Source of the DNA: Nelumbo lutea | Taxonomy: Eukaryota > Streptophyta > Magnoliopsida > Proteales > Nelumbonaceae | Reading direction: 5' to 3' | DNA length: 64,000 nt | Assembly: GCA_022828595.1 (NCBI GenBank) | Contig: JAKGHH010000007.1 | Coordinates: 63,910,727-63,974,726, forward strand | In this document: in pieces, positions 11,501-24,760 of the stretch | How positions within the stretch are numbered: position 1 is the first letter of the stretch | How the letters are laid out: each line of letters starts with the position of its first letter | The notes under the pieces: generated by a model | What the model saw: the letters and a program-made list of their open reading frames with translations, nothing else | Told to the model about the DNA's origin: nothing | Databases searched by the model: none | Made by a program: the position numbers and the translations under genes

Positions 11501-12535
11501 TAATATCAAAAAGACAATCTTTAAGTACAAATGGGATCATTTTCTAAAAATTAATTCTACGGTTTCAATGGTCGTAGCTGCAACACTTTCAGAAGTCCCC
11601 AAGTTAAAGCGTTACTTCTCCTTCACTCAGCCTTATGCTTACCTTGAACCCCTGTAGTGAGTTACACACATGAGTTTGAAGCCCTAGATTCAATACACCA
11701 GGACGCATAAGCTACCAACAAATTGGTTTCTATGACACAAGATTCAAAATTACCTTTCTTGGATTCCAGGTATTGAGGACAGTTCCTCTTCCAGTTGTCG
11801 GCCTAATGGCAGAAATGATAGACATCCGATGCCTTATCTTTCCTCTGTTTCTTTGGTTTGGTGGCCTTCTTCTGGGACTTTCTCTTTGCCCTCCTCTTCT
11901 TGCCCTTCTTGCCAGCTTCAACCAGCAGGCTAGGGGCTCATCCTTCTTAATCAGTTCTTTGGCCCTCTACAACATATTGCTGAGTTCTTGAACACTGACA
12001 TTCAACTTATTCATATAGTTCATTATGAACGGATTGAAGGACGGAGGCAAAGAGTTGAGAATGGCATCTATCTGGGTCGTATGATCGCAGCCTGGATCCA
12101 AGAGCCTCAAGATCATTGATGTAAACCATCATCCGAAGACAATGGTCATGAACTTGCTGCCCCTTGGACATCTATGCGGTCATGAACTGTTCAAGACCTT
12201 CTGTTGAGTAGAATGATTCTGCGCTTCATACATTTTCTTTAAACTATCCAATATGTCATCGGTAAGTTCGATCTGATCAAACTGCCTCTGTATCGGATTG
12301 TCTAGGGAGGCAATGATATAGCACCAGGTGAGGGAGATTTTCTCTTCCCATTCTTGATAGTCCCTTCTCCATACCTCAGAAGCCCTATCTCCCGGACGTT
12401 TCGGGGCAGGATTCTTGGCCACCTTATCCAGTTTTTCAAAGGTTAAGACCAGCATCAGGTTATGGTACTAGTCGGCATATTTGGGCCCTTAAGCTCGTTG
12501 TCGTCAAGAAACTTTGCAAATTGTTCATTTGCCAT
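8600..12535 (-). pseudogene. Copia gag-pol of L, heavily frameshifted
   Basis: Reading leftwards from the start codon at 12535 (MANEQF...), the order is gag, zinc knuckle, protease, integrase, reverse transcriptase, RNase H, as in Copia/Ty1 elements. A gag piece (about 12180-12455) shows the family sequence LTFEKLDKVAKNPAPKRPGD. The zinc-knuckle area is near 11790-11850, integrase pieces are near 10480-11300, RT pieces near 9400-10160 and RNase H pieces near 8700-9340. The RT active-site region near 9715-9735 is damaged and no longer reads YVDD. Frames change every 50-250 bases. The intact homologous order is best seen in element B. Confidence 0.8.
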
Positions 12536-13882
12536 TTTCTAATAAAATAGCAAACATCAGTCCACAACCTAATTTGATTCATGTTATCCACATAGATATG
12601 GCTTTTAATCTATGTTTCATCCTATTTATTCATCTCTAAGATTTCCCTCCCATCTCAATGACAGAGACTAGCGAAATTGTCTCTGGAAATGTGGGAAACC
12701 ACATAGGGTGCATTGGAGCCAACTGTTTCAGCTGCTAAACCCCACTACCTTTCCGTGAAAGGATCATATCCACTCATCATATGAGATTTCCCTTTGGCCT
12801 TTGTTAGACAAGGTTCATAGCCATTTTAGGTTAAACCTTTCTGTCCAGTGAGTGCTCACCCATCATATTCGTGAATGCCAAGGTACCGTGAGAGAGTTCC
12901 CATTTTCTGGTGAAGCCCCTCCCACATCGGTCTATGATGCCCCCTATCATCTTACGAAACATTCCAACAGATCCAGTAGCAAATGGATAGCCCATTTTCT
13001 GGTGCGTTTCCTCATTAATGAAGGACCCATCTTCATGCTAATGATGGAAGGCCTTTAGAGAGTTCATCATATGAATCTCCCTATCACATGTACTCATATT
13101 TCAGGAGGGAACAAAAGTTACACCCTAGTTTAATTTAGGTCAAACCAAAGTGGCTCCCACTGACTTTCATAAAGCCAGATTTTAGGTGGGCCGTAAACGG
13201 CTAGGGTTCCTCATGTATCCTTTTCAGGGGTGTGGGGTCCACCACTGAGGGAGGTCATCCAATGACCCTAAGGGACACCATGGCAATGATGTGCATTCAG
13301 CCATGGTGTGCGCAAGAGCCACTATCGTATCTGCATGGGCCAAGTACTTGTGGCCCATGTACGTAGCACAGCACACATCCATACATCACATGCAAGGATA
13401 GAATTTATCCAATCAATTAATATCTGTAAAGCCCATTATTAAAGCCCATTTTAATCCATAATATTACCAATTAATATTATCTAGGTATATGGGCTGAATA
13501 TCAGTTAGCAGTTCGGCCCATATATCTTTCCTGCAAATAGTGGGCTTTTGTAGTTTTAGCACCTTAAAACTGGGCCTTACAGATGTGGGCCGAATTATGT
13601 CTCTTAATTAACCATCAATCCCTTGACCCAAAAGTGAGAAATTAGGGCTGACAATCAGCCTCCATCAAACCACAGGTTCGGTCCAACCAGTTTGGATCAA
13701 CCTAATTCGAATGGGTCTAGGGTTTGATTTTTAATTAAAGATTTAATTCAAGAAACAATCTGAAATAAATTTACTGATTAAAGAACAAGCAAGAATCAGT
13801 CAAAGGGCTGTTCGCACACCTTCATCCTGCAAAACAAAAGTCAGAACACAGTTCAGATCCGATCTATTTCGCTTCAAGATTT
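12536..13882 (-). other. 5' untranslated internal region of L
   Basis: This segment between primer site and gag has close relatives in M, A (48604-50013) and B (43557-45161). No frame is conserved between copies, so it is leader RNA, not coding. It is where G1 inserted in the related element M. Confidence 0.7.
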
Positions 13883-13902
13883 GAACCATGGCTCTGATAC
13901 CA
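13883..13902 (-). other. Primer binding site of L (tRNA-iMet)
   Basis: The minus strand reads TGGTATCAGAGCCATGGTTC, the standard plant Copia primer site complementary to the 3' end of initiator tRNA-Met. It lies one base inside the LTR. Confidence 0.9.
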
Positions 13903-13903
13903 T

Positions 13904-15847
13904 TGAAGGGATGAGAGATCCATCATATGGATGCCCGAACCCCACAGGTAGTTTGGGCGAAATTTCAAAAATTTCTCTCTCCCATATGGGAATTGCATTC
14001 CCTGTTTTAGAAAATCTGCATTTTCAAGGATCAATCTTGAACCAAGAACCGAACCAGATCAGAAACCAAAAGGTAGGAGAGGGATGTACCAGATACGAAG
14101 AAATATAGTATCTCCCTATGAAAGTGTTCATGCCCAAAGAAAATCTCAAAAGACTGCTCCCACTGAAGATGACACAAGTGTAGGGTGGAGCAGAATCAGC
14201 AATGTTCTTCCCAAGAACCGAAACCCTTCACAAGAATTCGCATGGAGGTAATGAGCACTACTTCAAATCCAAAGACTGATATAAAGAAATGATCTTGATC
14301 ACTCCTACAAAACTGGAGAAACGAACTGGCAGTATGGCTGCGGTAGGAGGAAAACGTAGGGAGAAGGTGCAGTCACATTTATATTCGACTTCTCTTTGTT
14401 TTTCTGAAGATCTAGTATCTCTAGAAGGCTGGAGTATTTGGGATGATCAGAATGGTTCGCCCCCTTCTTCCTTTTATAGGTTTAAAGAGAGCTCCTAATC
14501 TGATTAGGAGGTTTCCTAATCCAAATCTGTATTTGGATTAGGAGTCATCTTTAAGAAGATAATGATAAGCCCTTATCTTATCTGCAGATTAGATCAGCTC
14601 TCTCCTAATCTCATTAGGAGGTTTCCAGATCTGAATTTAGATCTGCACTCTCTGAGTTGAGAGGGTAAGACCCCATCCTATCTGCTAATTTAACCCTAGA
14701 TCCACCCCTTTATTTAACTAGTCAAACTAGACCAGTTCGAAATGGGCTTTAGGCCCAGTGAAGTCTAAGTGCTCAAACTGCTTCCAAAACTGCTGCCCAG
14801 TTGGGCTTCTTTATATGGTGTGGGACCCAAACAATTTGATTTGCACATCAGCCACATGGGTTCATCCCAACCTTTGTTACAAGGCCTGGCCGAGTTCACT
14901 GAAAAGACAGTGAACACCCTAAAGCCCATCACATGGACTCCTAATGGGCCCAACACTTACACTAAGTGATCCTTGGGCTAAGCCACCTTATAAAAACCGA
15001 AGGACTGTGGGTAGATGCTAGATTAGCCCATCAGGTATTACTCTCAATGGTCTTACACTTAACCTCTCAACCCATAATGATCAAACACTACCCAACAAGA
15101 GAGGACCTCTCCTCGGCTGCAAGGAACAGTGTTGCACTCTCTGCTCACAGGGATCCCGGGAATTAAAACCTTTTGTAAGTAATTTGAAACCATAATATAT
15201 ATATATATATCTGTATATAAAATATATTTTGCAAAACAAATTTCAACGATTGAAATCAATTGCCGGCAATTTTGGTTTCCCTCAGAGAGAGTGCATACCC
15301 GATCATTACCTTTGTTCAGACAAAGGGGCTGATCCTTTCACTATGATCACCCACTCAGATGAATTCTCAGACTGTCCCAACATACCTAGGGTTTGACCCC
15401 CGCTAAGGATCTCACTGATTGGCATATCAAAGACAATCCAATCCGACACCTAATGCAATATCACAATCGAGTCTAGGGGTCAGGTGTAATTTTTCAGTTT
15501 TGCCCACTAATCACCAAGGTACAGGGCAATACTGGAAATCTAGTCCGGTTCAGGGTTTCAAGTAAACCTACACTGCATGTACCTCGGGTCTCACCCTGGC
15601 AGCTGAGATAGGCCACCCCAACACTTGGCAGCACATCAATGTCAGCCTTAGCAGGATAAATCTCCCCAGACTTATTCAACGGCTGTGAACATTTTAAACT
15701 AACACGAGTCTCATAAGTGTCCAGTTTAAGGGTATTATACAGAAACACATCACTATAACATGAATCAAATATGTACTTTATTCATTTACAATAAATATCA
15801 TAATACACATCAATATGATTGGAGCTAAGGGCATACACTGTCTAACA
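13904..15847 (-). repeat. 5' LTR of L, 1944 bp
   Basis: A full-length Copia LTR, beginning TGAAGGGATGAGAGATCC and ending GTCTAACA on the + strand. It includes a TATA-like CTATAAAAGGAAG on the minus strand (about 14467-14481) and the near-palindrome CCTTTG...CAAAGG near 15310. Open frames inside it are not conserved between copies. Confidence 0.9.
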
Positions 15848-15980
15848 AGGCGAACTGCAAGCAGGAACCCCTCCTCTTGCCTGGGCATCCTCCTCTTTCT
15901 CTAGCCTTGAACTTATCAAGATCAGCCTTCCGTCTTACCTGGGGGTAGAATCCAACCCCTTCTCAGGACCCCTTGGGTCC

Positions 15981-15988
15981 TTTTTATA
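15981..15988 (-). promoter_or_regulatory. TATA box of the G0 LTR
   Basis: The minus strand reads TATAAAAA followed by GGACCC. The G1 LTRs have TATTAAAAGGACCC at the matching place, so this is a likely LTR promoter element, worn in G1. Confidence 0.5.
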
Positions 15989-16763
15989 GAGAAGGGTGGA
16001 TAAAATTGGGATTAGAGAGAAAGAGGGTGGCAACAACTAGGTTTTAGCAAAAATATGGGCACCCTAGGGTTTAGAATGAAGGGTTAGAATTGTTCTAATG
16101 TCATCCTAAGGCTGAGAAGAGAAGGAGAGGGCACTAATATTATGTAGGGCTGAGATTTGGGCACCCAGAATTAGATGGTGGAGATTTGGGTGACTAGGGC
16201 TAAAAAGTGGATATTAAAAGGAGTGGGTGACGCACTAGAGTGAATGGTTAAGATAGAAAGTGAAATTGAGGGCTGAGATCTAATGGCTAAAGGTTGAATG
16301 GTTGGGATTGGGAGTTAGGTGGCACCCTAGGGTTAGAATGCTAAAGAGAGAGTGCCCTATAATGAATGGTGGAGATTAGAAGGGATGGAAGGTGAGGATT
16401 TAGTAGTTAGGGGTGGCTAGGGTTTGTTAGAGATGAAAAGAATGAGTGAAGAGGCGCCCTAGCATTTTATAGGGAGAGGGGAGTATGCTAATATAGTAGG
16501 AGGGGTGCTATTATAGGAGGCGCCCTCCTGTGCTCAGTTCCTCACAAAAAGACCCCCTCTCTCAGCTGGACTTCATACCAACTTCCCAAAAACTTGCACT
16601 TCAGTCTTAAAACTTCCCCAGTTTTCCCAGGATTTGCATAGAAACCCTTAGAGGTCACAATATTGAATTTAATTGGGAAATGGGACATTTTTGACTATTC
16701 TAAGGCCTAAAATACCCCTGAAATGATGCCCTTAACACATCAAACTACAGAGTTATCAGACAT

Positions 16764-17552
16764 CTCCCACTACCCCTGGGCTCTCCTCATCAAAATCAAC
16801 TTCTTGATGAAGGTTATTCGGGGTGTAATCTTCCTCTAGGAAGTAGGCATTTCGACTACAAAACACCTTTTACTCTTTTGGATGATAGAATAAGTAACCT
16901 ATAGAGCCTTTGGGGGTAACCTATAAATAGGCAACGACTGCTCTTGGATTTCCATTTGTCAGCACTACTTCTTTTAACATGTGTTGGACAACCCCAAATC
17001 TTCAAGTGTCTCACACTTGGATTCTTACCGATCCATAGCTCATATGGAATCTTAGGAATGGATTTGGTTGGAACCCAGTTCAGCACGTAAATCGCAGTCT
17101 CTATTGTGAAAACCCCAAAAGGATATGGGTAACTCTGAGTGGACGAGAAGTGAATGGACTATATCTAATAGAGTCTGATTTCTCTTCTTTGACACTCCGT
17201 TTAATTGTGGTGTAGCAGGAGAAGCTAGTTATGATACAATCCTGTTTTCCTTTAAGTAGTCCCTGAATTCGTCAGAGAGATACTCGCTGCCTTGATCTGA
17301 TTGAATGGTCTTAATTTCTCTCCCCAACTGTTTATCAACCTCTTGTTTGAACTCCTTGAACTTTTTAAAGGATCTAGACTTATGTCTCATTAGGTACAGG
17401 TAACCGTACCGAGAGAATTCATTGGTAAATGTTATAAAATAAACATCTTAGTTGTGTGTCCTAACATTCATGGGGCCACATACATCAGTATGTATAAGAT
17501 CAAGCGTGTTTGTAGATCTTTTAGGCTTTCCCTTAAATGGCCACTTTGTCAT
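16764..17552 (-). pseudogene. Copia M integrase fragment
   Basis: On the minus strand, 16856-17086 reads the integrase C-terminal landmarks [20 protein letters not shown] and CLFIGYP. Positions 17090-17550 correspond to the catalytic core seen in A and B, but with stops and frame changes. The fragment is cut at its 3' end by G0 at a point equivalent to about 41385 of element B. Confidence 0.75.
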
Positions 17553-18944
17553 CTAGACATGAAGGCAAGGTTCACAAATTGGAAGATCTTCTACAGTTAG
17601 AAAATCCCAAGGACCATCATTTACCAACCTTGTGATATGATCAATATTAATGTCGCCAAGTCGGTAATGCCACAGGCACGTGGGATTAACTGTATCATGA
17701 ATTCTCTTCTTGGGAATTACTTCCGATGTAGTTTCAGTTATGTTTGTTTCCAAAGAATGATGGAGAACATAGAGGTCGTTCTCAAGTTCTCCGTATGTGA
17801 GGAATTTGTTATTCTGTTTAATAGTAATCACATTACTAAATAAGATAGAATAACCATCCAAACATAATTTTGAGATAGAAATTAAATTTCTTCTTAAACT
17901 AGGTATAAAAAGACAAACTTTAAGTACAATTGTTCATTCTCTAAAAACTAGTTCTACAGTTCCTATAGTTGTAGTTACAACTGTTGTAGAAGTCCCCAAG
18001 TGGAGCATTACTTCTCCGTTACTCAGCCTTTTGCTTGTCTTGAACCCCTGCAATGAGTAACACGCATCATTCGAAGCACCATAGTCAATAAACAAGGAAT
18101 AATAAGATACCAAAAAATAGGTTTCTATGATAAAAGATTTGAATTTACCTTTCTTCTTAGTCTCCAGATATTGAGGACAGTTTCTCTTCCAACAGACCGT
18201 CTGTTTGCAATAGTGGAAGGCTTCTAATGCCTTGTTATTCTTTTGCTTTTTCAACTTGCTAGTCTTCTTCTGAAGCTTTTTCTTTGCCCTCCTCTTCTTC
18301 TTACTCGAATTGCCACCTTCAACAAGTACAGTTATCAATTTATCCTTCTTAATTACTTCTTCATCCCCCTACAATATATTGTTGAGTTCCTAAAGGCTAA
18401 CATTTAGCTTATTCATGTTGTAGTTCATGATAAACTAATTGAAGGAGGGAGGCAAAGAGTTTAGGATGGCATCAACTTTAATGACATGATCTAGCCCTGA
18501 CCCTAGTGCCTCTAGTTCATTAATGTATCCCATCATCTTAAGACAATGGTCATGAACCAACTGGTTCTTGGACATTTGTACGGTCATAAATTTCTTTAAG
18601 ACCTTTTGTCGAGTAGAATGATTCCACTCTTCGTACATCGTCCTTAGACTATCCAGGATATCCTTGGATACTTCGATTTGATCAAATTGTCTCTATATCA
18701 GATTGTCGAGGGAGGCTGTGATATAACACCGGGCAAGAGAATTCTTATCTTCCCATTTTTGATACTCTCTCCTATGTGCCTCAGAAGCCCTATCACCCGG
18801 ACGATCTGGAGCAGGGTTCTTTGCAACCTTGTCCAATTTCTCGGACGTTAACACCATCATAAGGTTACGGAACCAGTCAGCATAATTTGGGTCCTTAAGT
18901 TTGTTATCGTCTAACAACTTGGTGAATTGTCCATTTGGTATTTC
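17553..18944 (-). pseudogene. Copia M gag, zinc knuckle and protease remnant
   Basis: Gag pieces at 18693-18944 and 18435-18638 carry the family sequences LTSEKLDKVAKNPAPDRPGD and MMGYINELEALGSGLDH. The zinc-knuckle piece lies within 17934-18338, and 17553-17861 holds the pre-integrase HYRLG motif and CEPC. The usual start ATG is ATA in this copy, so the start codon is lost. The protease triad region reads DYGAS instead of DSGAS, which replaces the serine next to the catalytic aspartate. Confidence 0.75.
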
Positions 18945-19725
18945 TAATAAAAGGCAAGGCAAATTATTAGTCCACAACCTAAATTGATTCATGTTTACTA
19001 CATAGATATGACTTTTAGTCTATGTTCCATTTCCATTTGTTCATCTCTGAGATTTCCCTCCTATCTCAATGATGGGGACTGCAAAGTTTGTTTCTGGTTA
19101 TGTGGAAAATCACATACAGTGCATGGAGTCAACCGTTTCAACTACATAACCCAACCACCTTCTATGAAGGATCATATCCACTCATCCTATGAGTTTTACC
19201 TTTGGCCTCAGTTAGACAAGGTCCATTGCTATTTTAGGTTAAACCTTTCTGTCCACTAAATGCTTACCCATCATTCATGAACGCTAAGGTACCGTGAGAG
19301 AGTCTTCCATTTTAGGATAGGCCTCTCTCACATCGGTCTATGGTGCCTCTATCATCTTATGAAACAATTCAACAAATCCAATAGCAAATGGATAGGACAA
19401 TTTTATGGTGCATCTCCTCATTACTAAAGGACCCATCTTCATGTTAATGATGGAAGGCCTTTAGATAGTTCATCATATGAATCTCCCTATCACATGGGGC
19501 AAACCAAAAGTGGCTCCCACTAACTTTCTTAAAGTTAGATTTAGGTGGGCCCTAAACAGCTAGGGTTCCACACGGTTCCTCTTGCAGAGGAAGCTAATGT
19601 GGGAACCATCAAGAAGGGAGATCATCCAATGATCTTAAGGACACCATGGAAAATTATGTAAATTCAGCCATGGTGCGCAAAAGAGCCATTGTCGAATTAA
19701 CATGGGCCAAGTGCTTATGACCCAT
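18945..19725 (-). other. Copia M leader, left part
   Basis: Homologous to 12536-13330 in L. It breaks off at CCCAT (19721-19725), the target duplication of G1, and continues at 30778. Confidence 0.75.
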
Positions 19726-22700
19726 TGGTGTAGCCAGAAGCATGTCGTTAATCACTTCGCAACACCAGTTTAATCATTTATAATTTTTTCGACTCTTAAA
19801 CAACTACTAAACACAGTAAAGGGATGAGAATGGGTCGTATCCACAAGGAAGTGAGGGAAAAATTAATATACACTCAAATCCGGACAAGAGAACACAAGGG
19901 GGGAGTGCAGAAAAATAAAAGTTAATTAATTAAACCGAGAAAAATATAGAATTGGAATAGTACTGAAAGTTAAAAGTGCAGCAACATAAATAAAATACAG
20001 AAACAAATTAATAGACGAAATGAAATAAAAATCTGTAATCCGATCAGAGGTAGTAGTCACTAGATCTCTCCTTTGACCCTCAATCTTCTTGAGCTAGGCC
20101 TTCTGTCTTACCTGGCCAAATTGCAGATCTGCAGAAAATAAAACAAATATCAAACAGAATGAAAATAAATTGCAAAATGTAAATAACGAAACTGGAATTG
20201 AAAGAATAGAAATTAAAACTAAAATAAAGTAAAAGTGGTTTGGATCTGATTCTAGAGGTGGCAGTATTGGTGTTGGCGAACTGCAAGTTGGAACTCCTCC
20301 TCTTGCTTGGGCGTCCTCCTTTTCCTCTACCCTTGAACTTCTCAAGATCAGCCTTCCTTCTAACCTAGGTGAATTGACCAAACCCCTTCTACAAGGCCTC
20401 TGGGGTCCTTTTAATAGAGAAGGGTGGACACAACTAGGAATAGAGAGAAAGAGGGGGCAGCAACTGGGTTATACAAAAAATATGGGTGCCTTAGGGTTTA
20501 AAATGAAGGGTTATGATGGTTTTAGGCTGATCTTAAGGCTGAAAAGAAAAGGAGAAGGCACCAAATATTATGTAAGGCTGAGATTAAATGGCTAAAGGCT
20601 GAATGGTGAAGATTAGAAGTTAGGTCTCATAGGGTTAGAATGCTAAAAAGAGAGTGCCCTAGAATAGATAGTGGAGATTAGAAGGGATGGAAGGTGAGGA
20701 TTTAGTAGTAAGGGATGGCTAGGGTTTGTTAAGAGTGAAAAGAATGAGTTAAAAGGCACCCTAGGGTTTGCTAAGGCATGGGGAGCATGCTAATAAAAAT
20801 ACAAGGGGCGCCAAACTGGGTTTAGCAGTTAGGAAGCGCCCTCCTACTTTTAGTTTTTCACAAAAACACCCCCTTTCTCAACTGAACTTCACACCAGCTT
20901 CCCAAAATCTACATTTCAGCAATGAAAACTTTCCAGTTTTCCCCAGAATTTGCACAAAGACCCTTAGAGGCCACAACATTGCATTTAATTGGGAAAATGG
21001 CACATCTTGACTATTCTGAGGCCAAAAATTCTAGGAAAGTTTTGTATTCCCTTAGCTTCAATCAAAATGATGTACATTATGAGTTTAATGTAAATGAATA
21101 AAAGTACATATTTGATTCATGTTCCCTTGGTATGTTTCTGTGTAATACCCTTAAACTAGACACTTAATGAGACTCGTGTTAGTTTAGAATGTTCATAGCC
21201 AGTGGGACGGTCTAGGGAGACCTATCCTGATAAGGCTAACATTGATGTGCCACCAAGTCGGTTGGGGTGACCTGTCTCAACCGCCAGGGTGAGACCCAAG
21301 GCACATGCAGTGTAGGATTAATTGAACCTTTGAACCAGATCGGATTTCTAGTATTGCCCTGGACCTTAGAGATTAATGGGCAAAACTAGTAAGTTACACC
21401 TAACCCTTAGACTCGATTATGATACTGCACTAGGTGTCGGATTGGGCTATCTTTGATGTACTAATCAATGAGATCCTTAGCGAGGGTCAAAACTAGGGTA
21501 TGTTGGGACAGTCTGAGAATTCATCTGAGTGGGTGATCATAGTGATAGGATCAGCCCATTTGTCGGACAAAGGTAATGATCGGGGATGCACTCTCTTTGA
21601 TGGAAACCAAGACTGTTGGCAACCGATTTCAATCATTGAGATTTGTTTTGCAAAATATATTTTATATGAGATATAAAAGTATATATATTACGGTTTCTAA
21701 AATATTTGCAAAAGGTTTTAATTCCCGGGATCCATATAAGCAGAGAGTGCAACACTGTTCCTTGCAGCCGAGGGAGAGGTCCTCTCTTGTTAGGCAATGC
21801 TTGATCATTATGGGCTAAGAGGTTGAGTGTAAGACCATTAAGGATAATACCTGATGGGCTAATCTTGTATCTGCCCACAGTCCCTGGGTGTTACAAGGTG
21901 GCCTGGCCTAGGGACCACTTAAGGTAAGTGCCCATAGAGCCCATTTGATGGGTTTCATGGGGTGCACTGTCCATAACAGTGTATTTGGCCAGGCCTTGTA
22001 ACAAATGCTGGGCTAAACCCATGTGGCTGATGTGTAGATCAATGCTTGGGTCCCACGCCTTACAAGGAAGCCCAACTGGGCAGCAGATAGGAAGGCTAAG
22101 TGAGCACTTGACCTTAATGGGCTTAAAGCCCATTTCGAGCTAGGCTATTTAATTAGTTAAATATGGGGTGAATTCTGAGATGGATTAGCAGATAGGATAG
22201 GGTCTTAACCCTATCCACTCAGAGAGTCCAGATCTGAATGTGATTCAGATCTAAAAACCTTCTAATAAGATTAGGAGAAGGTTGATATAATCTGTAGAAA
22301 ATATAAGGGTTTATCCTTATCACCTAAAGGGATGTCTGATCCAAATGAGATTTGGATCAACAACTCCTAATTAGATTAGGAGCTGATCCTTTAGGGTTAC
22401 AAAAGAAGGAAGGGGTGGCAGCCTTTAGAAGACACATATTCACATCCTCTTTAGTGCTGAAATCACAGAAGAAATAATTAAGCAACCCTGTAGAATTCTT
22501 TCTTGCTGCCTAGCTTGCCAATTCGATCTCTAGAAGTCAAGATTTGATCTTGATATCAGTTCTTTGTGAAATGACTGATAGGAAGCTGTGCTCACTTGCC
22601 ATTCTTCTATTTCTTGTGAAGGACTAGGTTCTTGGAGAAGAGCTCTGCTGATTCTGCTCCATCCTGCACTGTGCCATGTTCAGTGGGAGTAGTCTTTGGA

Positions 22701-22991
22701 TCCTTCCTTGGGCGTGAACGCCTCCATTGGGAGATATTACTTCTTTATATCAGGTATAATCCTCTCCTACTTTTTTTGTTCAGATTTGGTTCATTTTATG
22801 GTTCAAGATTGATCATTGAAAATATGACTTTCTAAATAGGGAATGTGATTCCCAGTTGAAAGGGAGAGAAAAATTTTTGAAATTCGCCCACCTTATTCCG
22901 CAAGATTTGGGCGTCCATACGATGGATCTCTCATCCCTTCAAAAATACCCCTAAATTGATGACCTTATGGCATCAAAATGCAGAGTTATCA
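19726..22991 (-). repeat. 3' LTR of G1, split by solo LTR S1
   Basis: The LTR parts are 19726-21029 and 22947-22991. They match 29426-30772 with scattered substitutions and small indels, consistent with an old insertion. Confidence 0.85.
21030..22941 (+). repeat. Copia solo LTR S1
   Basis: A single 1912-bp Copia LTR in plus orientation inside the G1 3' LTR, flanked by AAAAT (21025-21029 and 22942-22946). Its start has mutated from TGTTGGACAG to TCTAGGAAAG; the end CCCTTCA is normal. A solo LTR arises by recombination between the two LTRs of a former full element. Confidence 0.9.
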
Positions 22992-23005
22992 CACCCCCCA
23001 ACTTA
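22992..23005 (-). other. Polypurine tract of G1
   Basis: The minus strand reads TAAGTTGGGGGGTG directly before the LTR start TGATAACTC, the place and composition expected for the plus-strand primer. Confidence 0.7.
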
Positions 23006-23279
23006 AACATTGCTAGTCCTTTAGCAAGGCAGCCTTAAAATTACACTGGTCATAAAGATCTTTCCCATCTTAAGATCCTCCCTGACAGAATTAGTCAAGC
23101 ATCCTGATTCCAACATTCTCAAACTCTGTATAGATCGGTATTGGATTTTTGGGGTAAAACCATATTGTTTTGAATATTATAGAAACTTGGCTTAAAAATC
23201 TTATATACCTTTCCATTTGCAGACTATCTTGATAAGTTGAGATTGATTTTTAAATTCAGACATGTGTTTTTCTTATCAT

Positions 23280-24540
23280 TGATAAGAATAAAAATTATCA
23301 TATTTTTATCACTAAATTTTCAGTCTTTTATACTTAATTAGTAATTAATTGGACTCATTATTCTTGTATTTCTATTCAGGGCATGAAAGAAGGCGTCAGG
23401 AGAAAAACAAGGCAAATCGGGTAATTTTTCACAGTTTCAGCGTCGCTTAGTAATCTGGGCATAACTCTCCCATCCAGACTCTGATTGAGACGATTCAAGA
23501 TGCATTGGAAAGATAAGGAAAAACTATACTTTTTTCATGTTTTGATTTTTGATAGAGTCGGACTGCATCATAGTAAAAATCGGGCCCGAAGTCTGAGAAA
23601 ATTCGTAGGGAAGCCCAGTTTGCAGCAGAAGCCCAATACGATTTCAAGAATAAGGAAACTGCAAAGAGTCCTATCAGATTTAATTTTCTGATATAATTCT
23701 AGAAAAATAAGGGAAATTGAGATTACTAGATAAGATAGGATAGGATTAGATCTAAACTAATCCTGAGGAATTAGGACTTTCTATTTTTGAGAAAGAACTC
23801 CAAAAAGGAGTTGGAAACAGCCCCCCCTCCTAAAGCTATATAAAGGGGGGGTGGACTAGCACCAAGGAATCAATCAATCTTTGGAGCAATCAAGGAGAAA
23901 TCCTCCAAGAGAGATTCAGCCTTCAAGAAGGCAATCGACAACGCAGGAGGAGAAAAGGAGGAAGGGGGTGGCAAGGAGAAGAAATTCATCGATCTCAACC
24001 TCAAGGGGCGACATCATGAGTTCTTTCTTATACATTGTTTGTTTAATTTCTTTTATCATGAACTAATCTATTTGTAGCTAGGGCTGTGGAAAGCCTAACC
24101 ACGATCATGGATTGATTTTTATTTAATTCAGCCAAGCTATTTTTATTTTCATATTGTCTATGAGTCATTATGCGTATTGCAATTAGGAGCTTGGCCACCT
24201 CCTAATTGATTTGGTTTATATGAATGAATCTGAAGGGGAATTCATATAAAAGACTAAATAATTCATAGTGTGAATTGAATGGTATATAGGAATATATATA
24301 CATGTTTCATCTGATGAAACAGTTTTTTCATAGAACTTAATGCACTTTCTATCTTGAGAACTCCAATCGAGAGATCGAAGGGTTACTTGATAGAAGTAGG
24401 TTTGATATATCCTGAGAGGGAATATCAGATAAATTAGGAAAGACTTCAGCTTATGAAAATAATAAATCATCTTGGTTAATTTAGTAAATTGTTGTTCATT
24501 GGGATGGTTAGGTGGATCAATAGTCCTAGCATTTTCAATT
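23280..24540 (+). repeat. C/D-family LTR fragment E inside G1
   Basis: It begins TGATAAGAATAAAAATTATC like LTRs C, D and D2 and stays similar to the reverse complement of 56500-57722 up to about 24520, where similarity ends. A TATA box (TATATAAA, near 23839-23846) precedes GGGGGGGTGGACTAGC. I could not find the right-hand border or a repeat of the left flank ATCAT, so it may be truncated or a divergent relative. Confidence 0.6.
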
Positions 24541-24613
24541 AAATCATTGCAAGTTCAATCGTTGATTGCCTTTGTTTTTATTTTTGTTGCACACTTTTTT
24601 TTATTGCTACCTT

Positions 24614-24760
24614 CCACCGTTTGACACGAATCTCGACACTTCCCTTAGGTGAAGAGACTTGGTTACTAAGTGTTAGGGGAGTGTGTTTGGCATTACCTTT
24701 TCCATTTGACGCGAATCTCGATACTTGACTTAGGTGAAGAGACCCGGTTACTAAGTCTAG
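24614..24760. repeat. Two-unit tandem repeat, about 88-bp period
   Basis: Units starting near 24614 and 24702 share TTGAC.CGAATCTCGA and TTAGGTGAAGAGAC..GGTTACTAAG. It lies after fragment E within the 3' part of G1, or belongs to E's unresolved end. Confidence 0.6.

Larger units (their letters stand above)
7342..15847 (-). mobile_element. Copia LTR retrotransposon L, inserted in G0's LTR
   Basis: Two LTRs of the common Copia family (7342-8598 and 13904-15847) flank a tRNA-iMet primer site and a decayed gag-pol. The target duplication is AGGCA (7337-7341) and AGGCG (15848-15852), one mismatch. The G0 LTR sequence resumes exactly at the right border. All reading is on the minus strand. The coding region is riddled with frame breaks, many of them single extra bases, so it cannot encode an active polyprotein. 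Confidence 0.85.
6762..16758 (-). repeat. G0 5' LTR, split by Copia element L
   Basis: The two parts, 6762-7341 and 15853-16758, together match the LTR of G1. It starts TGGTG at 6762 and ends TTATCA at 16758 (+ strand view), giving about 1.49 kb once L is removed. Immediately after 16758 comes GACAT and then Copia M coding sequence, so GACAT is the expected target duplication. Its partner should lie at the far end of G0, which is outside the readable sequence. Confidence 0.75.
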
